Source: Cloacimonetes bacterium UBA5210
GTDB taxonomy: Bacteria; Cloacimonadota; Cloacimonadia; Cloacimonadales; Cloacimonadaceae
Direction of reading: 5' to 3'
DNA length: 34,392 bases
Assembly (NCBI GenBank): GCA_002412625.1
Contig: DHVK01000037.1
Span: forward strand, 1-34,392
In this document: piece by piece, positions 25,102-34,320 of the stretch
Numbering within the stretch: position 1 is the first letter of the stretch
Layout: each line of letters starts with the position of its first letter
Notes under the pieces: model-generated
Database searches by the model: none
What the model was told of the DNA's origin: nothing
Seen by the model: only the letters and a program-made list of their open reading frames with translations
Position numbers and translations under genes: made by a program

Positions 25102-25350
25102 TTACATTTCGATCATTTGGGCTTTCACATAATCAATCGCATTCAGTTTTTCCAGCATTTGATCGATGATGGCTTTGTCGCCTTCCACTTCCAGAACTAC
25201 CAGACCGTCGTTGGCGCAAAACTCCTGGGATACTTCATGCAAACCCAGGCGTACTTTGATGTTGCAGCCAAACTCGGTAAGGATGCCCTGCACTCTGGTG
25301 GCTTCGGTGGCGCGATGGTCGATTTTGACGAGTACTACTTTGTAGATCAT
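25102..25350 (-). CDS. Small ACT-like (TM1266-type) protein
   Basis: An 82-residue protein made of a single ferredoxin-like beta-alpha-beta fold. It opens with VVLVKIDHRATEATRVQGIL, has a central EFGCNIKVRLGLHE, and closes with GLVVLEVEGDKAIIDQMLEK. The pattern resembles ACT/TM1266-family small regulators, sometimes called iron-only hydrogenase system regulators, although no hydrogenase genes are in the window. Such domains often bind small ligands, but nothing here shows which. A strong AGGAGG precedes ATG 25350. It follows glnS by 13 bp on the same strand and ends just before a good terminator, so it is co-transcribed with glnS. Confidence 0.75.
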   Translation of the reverse strand: MIYKVVLVKIDHRATEATRVQGILTEFGCNIKVRLGLHEVSQEFCANDGLVVLEVEGDKAIIDQMLEKLNAIDYVKAQMIEM

Positions 25351-25363
25351 TGTTTCCTCCTGT

Positions 25364-27049
25364 TTATTGTTTCTTCTGTTGTTTCGCCCAGCTATCCCTC
25401 AGGGTGCTAATGCGGTTAAACACTGGTTTTTCGGGGCTATAATCGTTATCAGCGGAAAAATATCCCAGGCGCAGGAACTGGAATTTATCGCCCGCGCTGG
25501 CATCTCGTAAAGAGCTTTCGCCCAAAGCCCTGGTGTTTATGATCAGGCTATCTGGGTTAAGGTAATCCAGATAACTCTTGCCTTCTTCCACAGCTCCGAG
25601 ATCCGCAATCGTGAAAAGCTGATCGTAGATCCTGGCCTCGAGGGGAACGGCGGTCTCAGCGCATACCCAGTGCATGGTGCCTTTGATCTTTCTGCCGTCC
25701 TGACTCCAACCTCCGCGGCTGGCGGGGTCGTAGCTGCAGAGCAGTTCGGTTACAATGCCATTCGCATCTTTGATCATTTCGTTGCAGGTGACATAGTAAG
25801 CATGCTTCAGGCGCACTTCTTTGCCGGGGGCCATGCGGAACCAGCCTTTCATGGGCTCTTCCATAAAGTCTTCACGCTCTATATAGAGGTTTTTGGAAAA
25901 GCTAATCTTGCGGAATCCTGCGGCACTGTCTTCCGGATTGTTTTCCGCGTCCAGTTCCTCAATCGTGTCTTCCGGATAGTTGGTTATGGTCAGCTTGATG
26001 GGGTCCAGAACTGCCATGCGGCGCAAGGCCTTTCTATTCAGATCTTCACGCACACAGAAGTTTAGCAGCTCAAAATCCACCATGCTGTTGGCTTTGGCTA
26101 CTCCGATGCGGTCGGCAAATTCACGAATTGCTTCCGGAGTGAAACCGCGGCGGCGCATCCCGGCAATCGTCGGCATGCGGGGATCGTCCCAGCCCTTCAC
26201 ATAGCCGTTCTTAACCAGATCCAGGAGCAAGCGCTTACTCATCACCGTATAGCTCAGGTTAAGGCGGGCAAACTCTATCTGGCGGGGGTGGCAGGGTACC
26301 GGCAGTTGATCCAAAAACCAGTCGTAAAGCGGACGGTGATCTTCGAATTCCAAGGTGCAGATGGAGTGGGTGATGCCTTCAATGGCGTCCGAAATGCAGT
26401 GGGTATAATCATACATGGGGTAGATCTGCCAGCTATCGCCGGTGCGGTGGTGATCCGTCTTTTTGATGCGATAGATCACCGGATCCCGCATATTCAGGTT
26501 CGGGCTGCCCATATCAATCTTTGCCCGCAGGGATTTACTGCCATCCGGAAACTCTCCGGCGCGCATGCGGCGGAAGAGATCCAGGTTCTCATCCACGCTT
26601 CTGTCCCGATAAGGGCTGTTTTTCCCCGCCACGGTTAGGGTTCCCCGGTATTCCCGGAGCTCTTCCATGCTTAGTTCGCATACAAAAGCTTTGCCGTCCT
26701 TAATCAGGATTTCAGCATAGTTATAGAGTTGATCAAAATAGTCCGAGGCATAGAAGAGGTTCTCGTTCCAATCCCAGCCCAGCCAGCGGACGTCTTCCAT
26801 GATGCTATCCACATACTCGGTATCTTCTTTGACGGGGTTGGTGTCGTCGAAGCGGAGATGGCACTTGCCTTGATAATCTCTGGCCAAACCAAAGTTCAAG
26901 CAAATGGATTTGGCATGCCCGATGTGCAGGTATCCGTTTGGTTCGGGTGGGAAGCGGGTGACGATGTTTTCGTGTTTTCCGCTTTTCAGATCTTCATCTA
27001 TGATGTTGCGTATAAAATTTGAGACCACTGTTTTTGTTTCGTTTTCCAT
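25364..27049 (-). CDS. glnS: Glutaminyl-tRNA synthetase
   Basis: Class I aminoacyl-tRNA synthetase charging tRNA-Gln, 561 residues. The HIGH motif is PPEPNGYLHIGHAKSICLNF. The glutamine-enzyme pattern continues with LRFDDTNPVKED and DYTHCISDAIEGITHSICTL, and the KMSKS-type loop is VMSKRLLLDLV. The C-terminal anticodon-binding beta-barrels follow (RKISFSKNLYIEREDFME, VRLKHAYYV). Direct glutaminylation is not universal in bacteria; glnS is thought to have entered bacteria from eukaryotes. Its presence means this organism need not rely only on GatCAB for Gln-tRNA. AAGGAAT precedes ATG 27049. It is the first gene of a two-gene operon with the ACT-like protein. Confidence 0.97.
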   Translation of the reverse strand: MENETKTVVSNFIRNIIDEDLKSGKHENIVTRFPPEPNGYLHIGHAKSICLNFGLARDYQGKCHLRFDDTNPVKEDTEYVDSIMEDVRWLGWDWNENLFYASDYFDQLYNYAEILIKDGKAFVCELSMEELREYRGTLTVAGKNSPYRDRSVDENLDLFRRMRAGEFPDGSKSLRAKIDMGSPNLNMRDPVIYRIKKTDHHRTGDSWQIYPMYDYTHCISDAIEGITHSICTLEFEDHRPLYDWFLDQLPVPCHPRQIEFARLNLSYTVMSKRLLLDLVKNGYVKGWDDPRMPTIAGMRRRGFTPEAIREFADRIGVAKANSMVDFELLNFCVREDLNRKALRRMAVLDPIKLTITNYPEDTIEELDAENNPEDSAAGFRKISFSKNLYIEREDFMEEPMKGWFRMAPGKEVRLKHAYYVTCNEMIKDANGIVTELLCSYDPASRGGWSQDGRKIKGTMHWVCAETAVPLEARIYDQLFTIADLGAVEEGKSYLDYLNPDSLIINTRALGESSLRDASAGDKFQFLRLGYFSADNDYSPEKPVFNRISTLRDSWAKQQKKQ

Positions 27050-27574
27050 GCAGTTTATTCCTTATATTATGACTACTATACACCACTGTGCTGTACTACA
27101 ATATCCAGTCAAGATAATTCTTGAGCAATGAGTGTATCCTGCAAAAAAACTCCTACTTAACAGTCTCACCGAAACCTGCACATTACTGGTAACGGGGCAA
27201 TCATCTGAACCGGAGCTCGCTAAGCAGGGTAGACGCGTCATCTTGACTCTTTTGAACCGGGGCAAGATACCTTTAACTGGGAGTCTCACTTTCTTGAAGG
27301 GGTTATTCTGCGCTTCACCCTTCTTCTAAGAGCCAAACTGTCCTCAAGATGTTTAGGCAATAAACAGGAAGAAAAATTGAGGTCTTAGATGCTGTATTTC
27401 GATGTTCCGCTTGTCACTATTCTGACACAGCCGAGTTTAAGGTGACATAAAGCCGTTATTCTCCCATACGGGTAGCATGATTAGGGCTGGATATCGACCT
27501 GAATATTGCACAATTAACTCCGTGCGAGGCGAGATGTGATTTGGGCTCTATCCCGTGTTTGTTGATCCATTTAT
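27050..27574. other. Intergenic region upstream of glnS
   Basis: About 525 bases between the tricorn 3' end and glnS, both on the minus strand. Short frames (27132-27329 plus, 27062-27289 minus) have no recognisable domain. A TTGACT (27112-27107, minus) could be the glnS -35, but no convincing -10 lies 17 bases on. Nothing else is identified. Confidence 0.5.
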
Positions 27575-27610
27575 AAAAAAGGGGGGGGCTAACCGGAAGA
27601 TCAGTCCCCC
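27575..27610 (-). terminator. Rho-independent terminator of the tricorn gene
   Basis: On the minus strand GGGGGACT (27610-27603) can pair with AGCCCCC (starting at 27590), with a bulge, and is followed by a run of T residues (27580-27575). It lies ~19 bases past the tricorn stop. Confidence 0.75.
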
Positions 27611-27628
27611 GCGGCGCATAATCTAGAA

Positions 27629-30600
27629 TTATCTGAGGCTGAGATCCGGCATATTTGAGAAATCAGGCTTCAGGGGAGGGTTCTTTTTGAGCTCATCGAG
27701 CACTACCTTGATCGCGGTATCCAATTGCGGATCAGCTCCTTTGGCATAGTCTTGAGGCATGATGTCCACTTCGATATCAGGGTCAGTGCCGTAGTTTTCC
27801 ACGCCCCAACCGACATCCTTGAACCAGAAGGAAAACTCCGGTTGGGTGGTGATGGTGCCATCCACCAGCCAGTTTCGCGGCCAGATGCCGATTACTCCTC
27901 CCCAGGTGCGTTTCCCCACCAGTTTACCCAGTTTCATCAGTTTGAAGGAGTGGGAGAAGATATCGCCATCACTGCCCGCGTGCTCATTGGTGAGGCAAAC
28001 CAAAGCCCCTGCCGGAGCTTCCCGGGGATAGGGTTCGGTGCCAAACCAACGGGTATAATCGTAGCCGATACGTTTGCGTGCCAGTTTTTCCAGCAGCAGG
28101 GGTGAGACGGATCCGCCGCCGTTGTAGCGCACGTCCACGACCAGCGCTTCATAATCCAATTCACTCAGAAAATAGCGGTGGAACTCTTTGAGACCGCTGT
28201 ATCCCATGTCCGGGATGTGGATATAGCCTGCCTTGCCCTTGCTCTTTTGATGCACATATTCCCGGTTAGCTTCTACCCAGTCCCGGTAGCGGGCGGGGAA
28301 TTCATTGCCAATGGGCTGAACGGTCACGACCCGGCGATTTCGCCCGCGGGCATCACAGATGGTGAGTTGTACCGCCTGTCCGGCAAAGTTCACTAAACAG
28401 CGTTCAGGGGTTTGCTCCGCGTTGAGCGGGATGCCGTTGATCTCTTTCACGATGCTGCCCGCGGCTACGTTTGTGCCGGGAATCATCAGGGGCGAGCGAT
28501 CGCGGCTTTCCCAGAAGTCACCTTTGATGATGCGCTCGATCTTCCAATCCTGCTTTTTGGGGTCAAACTGCCAATCAACGCAAAGTTTGCCCATGGGATA
28601 GCTGGGGCCGGGACGATAGTCTCCGCCAAATTCATAGCAATGCGAGGTACCTAATTCACCCTGCATTTCCCACATCAGATCCGAGAACTCGCTGCGGCTG
28701 CCGATGCGGTCGACCAGCGGATAATACAATTTATAGACTCTGTTCCAGTCTATGTTCGACATTTTTTCGTTCCAGAAGAAGTACTTCTGCAAACGCCAGC
28801 CCTCACGGAACATCTGTTTGAACTCCTGCAAGGGTTCAACTTCGACCTTGAAGCGGTTGAGATCGATGATGCCGCTGGTTCTGCCGGCTTTGGTCTCTTT
28901 GGGCAATTCGCTTTTGGGATCACGCTTACTGGACATGATGCGGAGTTGCTTATTGATAAAGAACAGGATCGCGGAACGGTCGGGATTGAAGCTATAGCCC
29001 ATAATCCCTGCCAAAAAGAGCTGTTCTTCCATCTTCTCAAGATCATAGCAATAGAAGTCGATAGCTAAGTTGTCTCTCTCTGTCATGACTTTATTGACAT
29101 CGTACTTATAGTAGAAGATCTTGCCGCTAATGGCAGTAAGTCCGCCCATATTCTCAAGTGGCAGAGGGAACTCCACGATCCGCTCGTTGATGCCCTCAAA
29201 ATCGATCTCGACTGCTTTTACTTCGGGCTTCTTTTTGTCCTTCTTTTTGTCTTTGTCGTCTTTCATTTCGGGCTTGCTTTCCAGAGCTTTTACTTCCGGG
29301 CAGAAGGGGGAGCGGGTATCCTTCTTGAGCGTGATCAGATAGGGTTTACTCTCTTTGACGAACGAGAAGCCAAACTGCAGGCTATCCATCACGGGCTCGA
29401 AGTTCCGGCTGGAAAGGAAATACAGGTATTTGCCTTCGGGATCGAAAATGGGTTCATCGTCAAATTTTACCGGCTTGGTGATCACGTGCTTTTGCTTGTC
29501 TTCCATGCCATAGATCATAATGCGGGTGGTGAGACGAGTGTCGTTGATACTGTATGCCAGCCAGCGACTGTCCGGAGACCAGTCGTAGGAGCGGATCAAG
29601 CCAAACTTATTCTGCTCGATCTTGATCAGATCCTCAGTCTCCAGATGCAAAACGCAGAGCTCGTTGCGATGGTTCGAAAAGGCGATCCATTTGCCACAGG
29701 GAGAAGGAATGAAGCCATAGGGCCTGCCGAAATCGCCCTTGTAGAGCCTGGTTTTGGCTTTGGGGTCCGGCGCTCCAAAATCCGGACGCAGGGGGTACAA
29801 TTCAAAGTGCTCCACATCACCTTCATCGGAGATTGTCAAGAGCCCTTTGTCATGCGGGAGATATGTGCTATTCAAATAGCGCACCCCATGCTTTTTGCCA
29901 TATTGCTGGATGCTGCCTTCCCAGGCCCCGCCGCACAAGGCTTTGCCGCGTATATCCAGAGCCACAGATCCCGCGTCCGGGCTCAAAGATGCGCTATTGA
30001 TGTATTTATATTTATCCGCTTCCACGAATTTACGGTAGAGCTGTACGCGGGGGCTTTGGAATTCGATCTTGACTTTGCGCGCTTCATCGCTTTGGATATC
30101 CAAGCAATAGATATCTCCCCCGGCTTGCCAAACGATGGTTTTGCCGTCTGTGGAGGCATTGCGGGCATAGTAATCCTTGTGGGCCGAATGTTTACGCAGG
30201 TTCTTACCCTTCAGATCTGCGGAATAGATGTTTGCGATGCCCTCGTGGTCCGAGATGAAATAGATTCTGTTGCCGATCCACATGGGAGAGCTCAGGTTAC
30301 TGCTAAGATCAAGATATCTGCGGAAATTGCCCTTGCCGTCGGGATCGAGCATGAAGTAACCGGCAGTGCCGCCACGATATCTTTTCCAACGGGCAGGATC
30401 CCCGGTGTTGCGGCCGATAACAACGCCCTTGGCGCCATAACTGATGCTGCGGGCAGGGCCGTAATTCAGCTTCCGCGGAGGCATGCCATCCAGGCCCACT
30501 TCCCAAAGAAACATTTCGCGTGGGGTAAACGCGCCGCTGGTGCTGGCATAGACGATACTATCTTGCCTCCAACACAGGGGGAAACAAACGTTCCCCTGCC

Positions 30601-30844
30601 AGGTGAGGCGGGTTGCCGGGCCCCCAATGCTGGGCATCACGTATATATCCGGGATGCGGTCTTCCGAGCCAAAGAAGGCGATCCACTTGCCATCCGGTGA
30701 CAATAGCGGATATCTGACCGGGCCCAGGTTCGAGGTCAGACGAGTGGCAGTTCCGCCTTTCAGCGGCACAGTCCAAAGATCATCTTCGGAGACAAATACT
30801 AGTTGTCCAGAGTTCAGGGTAGGCATCTGATAATATGCGTGCAT
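27629..30844 (-). CDS. Tricorn protease homologue
   Basis: A giant cytosolic serine peptidase of family S41 that trims peptides released by other proteases, 1071 residues. The N-terminal ~680 residues form beta-propellers with PD40/WD40-like repeats (RYPLLSPDGKWIAFFGS; SPCGKWIAFSNHRN; SPDSRWLAYSIND). A helical linker, PDZ and S41 core follow. Residues matching the Thermoplasma tetrad are visible: S734-H735 in GTSHCYE, S958 in EHAGSDGDIF, and E1016 in GVENYGTDPD. A Lys/Asp-rich insertion (DDKDKKKDKKK) lies near 525. There is no signal peptide. ATG 30844, after AAGGAGAG, is the start; a TTG at 30904 is an upstream in-frame codon only. It is monocistronic, with its own terminator. Peptide degradation suits an amino-acid-fermenting life style. 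Confidence 0.95.
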   Translation of the reverse strand: MHAYYQMPTLNSGQLVFVSEDDLWTVPLKGGTATRLTSNLGPVRYPLLSPDGKWIAFFGSEDRIPDIYVMPSIGGPATRLTWQGNVCFPLCWRQDSIVYASTSGAFTPREMFLWEVGLDGMPPRKLNYGPARSISYGAKGVVIGRNTGDPARWKRYRGGTAGYFMLDPDGKGNFRRYLDLSSNLSSPMWIGNRIYFISDHEGIANIYSADLKGKNLRKHSAHKDYYARNASTDGKTIVWQAGGDIYCLDIQSDEARKVKIEFQSPRVQLYRKFVEADKYKYINSASLSPDAGSVALDIRGKALCGGAWEGSIQQYGKKHGVRYLNSTYLPHDKGLLTISDEGDVEHFELYPLRPDFGAPDPKAKTRLYKGDFGRPYGFIPSPCGKWIAFSNHRNELCVLHLETEDLIKIEQNKFGLIRSYDWSPDSRWLAYSINDTRLTTRIMIYGMEDKQKHVITKPVKFDDEPIFDPEGKYLYFLSSRNFEPVMDSLQFGFSFVKESKPYLITLKKDTRSPFCPEVKALESKPEMKDDKDKKKDKKKPEVKAVEIDFEGINERIVEFPLPLENMGGLTAISGKIFYYKYDVNKVMTERDNLAIDFYCYDLEKMEEQLFLAGIMGYSFNPDRSAILFFINKQLRIMSSKRDPKSELPKETKAGRTSGIIDLNRFKVEVEPLQEFKQMFREGWRLQKYFFWNEKMSNIDWNRVYKLYYPLVDRIGSRSEFSDLMWEMQGELGTSHCYEFGGDYRPGPSYPMGKLCVDWQFDPKKQDWKIERIIKGDFWESRDRSPLMIPGTNVAAGSIVKEINGIPLNAEQTPERCLVNFAGQAVQLTICDARGRNRRVVTVQPIGNEFPARYRDWVEANREYVHQKSKGKAGYIHIPDMGYSGLKEFHRYFLSELDYEALVVDVRYNGGGSVSPLLLEKLARKRIGYDYTRWFGTEPYPREAPAGALVCLTNEHAGSDGDIFSHSFKLMKLGKLVGKRTWGGVIGIWPRNWLVDGTITTQPEFSFWFKDVGWGVENYGTDPDIEVDIMPQDYAKGADPQLDTAIKVVLDELKKNPPLKPDFSNMPDLSLR

Positions 30845-31074
30845 AACTCTCTCCTTGGGTTTTATCTTTACGTCACATTCGTGAAGATCGATTACAAAGG
30901 TCAAGTTCTTAATCGCACGCTTTCAGGATCATGCGCAGGAAATGTGGATTATTCACCACAATTGATGAAGGGAATACTCGGGGCCAGGTGTTTTGAGCTA
31001 CCATTTGTATCAGCCTTGAAAAGAATCGAGCGCTCTGGATACTGTCTCCCCTGGGACAAGCTTGGCGCTTTATC

Positions 31075-31103
31075 TTGACACAAGAAGCAATCCGATTTAA
31101 ATG
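31075..31103 (+). promoter_or_regulatory. Probable promoter of the DUF2238 gene
   Basis: A perfect -35 TTGACA (31075-31080) is followed by a 16/17-base spacer and TTAAATG (31097-31103) as a weak -10. This would give a leader of about 25 nt before ATG 31135. Confidence 0.45.
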
Positions 31104-31134
31104 CCCTGCACTGGCCGAATGCAGGAGAATAGTG

Positions 31135-31830
31135 ATGAAAGGTTTTAGTAGTACAAAGATCGAAGCATACATGAGATGGGTGTTTATTACACTCACCGCC
31201 CTCGCGGTGGGCTATAACCTGTGGGATCAATCCTGGGAAATATTCTGGTCGGCAGTGATTACTCTGATCCTGTTTATGCTGCCGACGATTCTTACCAAAC
31301 GCACAAAGATCTCTATTCCCGCCCCTTTTCAGATCATCATCCTGCTGTTCATCTTTGCCTCTATGTATCTGGGAGAAATCCACAACTACTTTTATCGCTA
31401 CCGCTGGTGGGATCGGATGCTGCACACCAGCTCGGCAGTTTTGCTCGGCTACATCGGGTTTTTGCTGATCTATGCCTTGAACAAAGACAGCCGCATTCAA
31501 TTGCGGTTGAGCCCGTTTTTTATGGCGCTGTTCAGTTTTTGTTTTGCCCTGACGGTGGGCACGATCTGGGAAATCTTTGAGTATGTGGTGGATGCTTCGC
31601 TTGGAGTGAACATGCAAAAAGCACGGAATCTGGAGCTGGTTTATGGCTACTTTGATACGCGCTTGGGCTTATTGGATACGATGCAGGATCTAATCGTGGA
31701 TGCGGTGGGCGCACTCTTTGTCTCGATTGTGGGATACCTCCACATCAAACGCAAGCAACCGGCAGATTCCGCGTTTTGGAAATACCATCAGCAGTTTATC
31801 GAGGAAAACCCGGAAATATTTGAGAAATGA
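31135..31830 (+). CDS. DUF2238 (YjdF-like) integral membrane protein
   Basis: A 231-residue inner-membrane protein with about six hydrophobic segments. Family landmarks are YRWWDRMLHTSSAVLLGYIG, GTIWEIFEYVVD and DTMQDLIVDAVGAL, whose conserved D, H and E residues sit at membrane borders as in DUF2238/YjdF proteins. The function is not known. I chose ATG 31135 because AGGAG lies 7 bases upstream and the earlier in-frame codons (from 31075) overlap the promoter. It is followed after 108 bp by a histidine kinase gene on the same strand. The intervening DNA has a CCCC/GGGG mini-hairpin and no T-tract, so the two may be co-transcribed. Confidence 0.85.
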   Translation: MKGFSSTKIEAYMRWVFITLTALAVGYNLWDQSWEIFWSAVITLILFMLPTILTKRTKISIPAPFQIIILLFIFASMYLGEIHNYFYRYRWWDRMLHTSSAVLLGYIGFLLIYALNKDSRIQLRLSPFFMALFSFCFALTVGTIWEIFEYVVDASLGVNMQKARNLELVYGYFDTRLGLLDTMQDLIVDAVGALFVSIVGYLHIKRKQPADSAFWKYHQQFIEENPEIFEK

Positions 31831-31938
31831 CAGTGCAAGCTGCGCTGATTGGGATTATGTTTTTTCCATCCCCAGCTTGAGATTACCCCGGAGGGGAACC
31901 ACTGACTGATAGATAATGCGAAATAAGGTGATATTACG

Positions 31939-33900
31939 ATGAAAAAAACCTTGAAAGCGATTAGTGCCGAGGAGATCAAGCTCCTGAATGAGCTTGTGGA
32001 TAATCTGATCAATTTGGCCAATGATGATGCAGTGGCTGCGATCAAGAAAATGCGAAGTCTGGCAAAAAACCGCAGCTTCGCCAAGCAAAAGCAGCTTTAC
32101 GCAACCGTGATGAGCAAGCTTGGAGAGTATTATGGCAGACACGGAAAACTGGATCAAGCCTCAAAACTGTTTGAACAGATGATTAATTATGGCCGAAAGC
32201 ACAAAATCAAAAGGATTGAGAATAAGGCACTATCCAATCTTGCCGTATGCAAGGCCCAGATGGGCGATTTCATGGACGCTGTGGAGACTTGGAAACTCTT
32301 GTTGAGCAGGGATAAAAACTTGGAACAGCGAATTCACTTGCTAAACAATATCAGCGCCGGATATGGGTATGTGGGAGATGGTGGCTTGTCTTTGCAATAC
32401 GGTTTTGATGCTCTTAACCTTGCGGAAGACAACAATCTTGAATTGCTCAAGGTATCACCTTTGATCAACATCGGTACGGCTTACGAGAGAGACAGTTTGC
32501 ACCAAAAAGCCCTGGATTATTGGCTTATCGCGATGGAATTGGCAAAAAAATATGACCAGATTCACAGTTTGCATCATGTCCTGAATAATATTGCGCTCGC
32601 TTATAGTGCTTTAGGGAATAAAGATCTGGCTCTTCAATACGCTTTTGAAAGCTATAACATTAGAGAAAATCATTCGTTTTCCGGAGAGCTGGCATCACCA
32701 CTGAATAACATCGGATTTATCTACGAAACGAACGATGATCTGGATCAGGCCCTAGAGTACTATCAAAGAGCGCTAAAATTATACCGTCAATCCAAAGATA
32801 TGGCATCAATGGCAAATTGCCTAGCCAATTTCGGCTCAATTTTCAGCAAAAAGGGCGATCTAGCTACTGCACAAGAGTATCTGGAAGAAGCGTGGGAAAC
32901 AGTGAATGCCACGGACGCGCAGGCAATCAAGATCCGCATCGGGAGCATGCTGGCAGAGCTGTATGCCAAGCTAGGCGATTTCGAAAAAGCGTATGAATAT
33001 ATGCGCGTCAGTTCTGAAAGAGAGAACGAACATTACGAGAAGTTGATGAAAAACAGCATTAGCGTCAATGAAGCGAATTATTATAAAAGGAAGATAGAGC
33101 ATCAATCAGATGCTTATCGCTTGCAAAACAAAGAACTAAGGAAAAAGAACAAATTGATCCAAAAAGCTACCAGGGATCTGCAGGAATCAAACACGGCATT
33201 GAACGATACCGTTGAGGTGCTGAATTGGCTGGTCTCGGTGATCAGCCACGACGTACGCGCGCCGCTGGCAAACTTCAACCGGGTGCTGGCCATGATGCTG
33301 GATGGCAGTTTCGATCAAAGCGAGCACGTGGAGATTCTGGAAAGCCTGAAACGAAGCGGAGAAAATGTATTCAAGCTGGTGGATGAAATGCTGGATGGCA
33401 TCCGCCTGCAACGCAGAAAGTTAAATCTCAATGTTGATCTTGTTCAGCAAGACCTGGTACCCATCCTGAAGTCTGTCTTTGCCATCTACCTGCCGATAGC
33501 GATGCAGAAAAGGATAGCGCTGAACTATGACTTTGGTTCAGAGAAAATACTCGCGCTTGTGGATGCTGATTTGTTCAAAATCGTGATCCGCAATTTGTTG
33601 AACAATGCCCTGAAGTTCACTGATGAAAAAGGCGCGGTAACCATCAGCACGGCACTTGTGGGAGATATGGTCGAACTCTCTGTATCGGATACCGGCCGGG
33701 GCATGGACTCTAAAACCCTGCAAGCCTTGCAGGATGGCATGATTCTCAATAGCGCAAAGGATAACTTGCGAGACGGCATCGGATTGGGCCTGGCACTATG
33801 CCGCAATGCCATCAAGCGCATGAATAGCAGTCTGGACATTACCAGCAGCCCCGGAAAGGGAACCACGATCAGAATGAAATTCCCCTCCTCCGCAAAATAA
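31939..33900 (+). CDS. Cytosolic TPR-domain sensor histidine kinase
   Basis: A 653-residue protein. The first ~370 residues are tandem tetratricopeptide repeats (LYATVMSKLGEYYGRHGKLD; SPLINIGTAYERDSLHQKAL; ASPLNNIGFIYETNDDLDQA). A charged coiled coil (~370-425) precedes the kinase. The dimerisation box SHDVRAPL carries the phospho-accepting H437. The ATPase domain has the N box VIRNLLNNALKF, G1 DTGRGMD and G2 GIGLGLALC. There is no membrane segment or receiver domain, so the input must be a cytosolic protein or peptide recognised by the repeats. No response regulator gene is present, making it an orphan kinase here. AAGGTGAT precedes ATG 31939. Confidence 0.95.
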   Translation: MKKTLKAISAEEIKLLNELVDNLINLANDDAVAAIKKMRSLAKNRSFAKQKQLYATVMSKLGEYYGRHGKLDQASKLFEQMINYGRKHKIKRIENKALSNLAVCKAQMGDFMDAVETWKLLLSRDKNLEQRIHLLNNISAGYGYVGDGGLSLQYGFDALNLAEDNNLELLKVSPLINIGTAYERDSLHQKALDYWLIAMELAKKYDQIHSLHHVLNNIALAYSALGNKDLALQYAFESYNIRENHSFSGELASPLNNIGFIYETNDDLDQALEYYQRALKLYRQSKDMASMANCLANFGSIFSKKGDLATAQEYLEEAWETVNATDAQAIKIRIGSMLAELYAKLGDFEKAYEYMRVSSERENEHYEKLMKNSISVNEANYYKRKIEHQSDAYRLQNKELRKKNKLIQKATRDLQESNTALNDTVEVLNWLVSVISHDVRAPLANFNRVLAMMLDGSFDQSEHVEILESLKRSGENVFKLVDEMLDGIRLQRRKLNLNVDLVQQDLVPILKSVFAIYLPIAMQKRIALNYDFGSEKILALVDADLFKIVIRNLLNNALKFTDEKGAVTISTALVGDMVELSVSDTGRGMDSKTLQALQDGMILNSAKDNLRDGIGLGLALCRNAIKRMNSSLDITSSPGKGTTIRMKFPSSAK

Positions 33901-34023
33901 AGAAGCAATTGATCCCTAAGCCCCATCCGGCCTGATCATGAGTTTGGAGATGGGGAGGTGGCTAGTACCCCCAAAAAATAAGCACTAATCGTTGCAACGA
34001 GCTCAGTGGTTTAGCCTGTATAC
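33901..34023. other. Intergenic DNA after the kinase gene
   Basis: CCCCATC (33921-33927) and GATGGGG (33949-33955) can form a 7-bp stem with a long loop but have no T-tract. GTTGCAACGAG (33991-34001) recurs imperfectly as GCTGCAACGAG at 34044-34054. There is no gene. Confidence 0.45.
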
Positions 34024-34254
34024 TTAAAAGAGTGACTCTCCACGCTGCAACGAGTTTCAGACGAGTTCCAGCTCCCCCTCTAGATGAACCAAGGATTGTA
34101 CCTGTACAACGCCGAGACCACGCCGCGAATCCGCCATATTGCGGCGTGGTCGGGGCGTGGTTGCGGCGAGGTTGTCACACATTCCTTGGTTGAAGAAGAG
34201 AGGAAGCCAACACAAAAAACCGCAGCTCCTATATCTGGAGAGTCACCCTTTTAA
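34024..34254. repeat. Nested inverted-repeat (MITE-like or structured) element
   Basis: Three nested inverted repeats share one centre region. The outer arms are 34024-34042 and 34236-34254 (18 of 19 pair, tips TTAAAAGAG and CTTTTAA). The middle arms are 34087-34099 (AACCAAGGATTGT) and 34179-34191 (12 of 13). The inner arms are 34116-34126 (GACCACGCCGC) and 34141-34151, a perfect match. A small TTGTAC-CT-GTACAA palindrome lies at 34096-34109. There is no ORF of interest. The layout fits a non-autonomous miniature transposable element or a long structured RNA. Confidence 0.65.
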
Positions 34255-34300
34255 ATAGCTCCTGCACCGCGATGGAGGATGGAGGATCCCGATCCCGTAA

Positions 34301-34320
34301 CGGAGGATTCTGATCCTCCG
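34301..34320. other. GGAGGAT hairpin
   Basis: CGGAGGAT (34301-34308) pairs perfectly with ATCCTCCG (34313-34320) over a TCTG loop. GGAGGAT also occurs as direct repeats just before it (34270-34287). No T-tract follows. The role is unknown. Confidence 0.5.

Noticed and set aside
27132..27329. Short plus-strand ORF upstream of glnS
   Set aside because: There is no Shine-Dalgarno sequence, no domain, and an equally long frame on the opposite strand, so it is probably chance.
29486..30700. A 404-codon plus-strand open frame opposite the tricorn gene
   Set aside because: It lies fully within the tricorn coding region in the opposite direction, and its composition is that expected from reversed codons.
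33991..34054. Two GYTGCAACGAG units as a possible CRISPR or iteron array
   Set aside because: There are only two imperfect copies with no regular spacing, which is insufficient for an array or origin.
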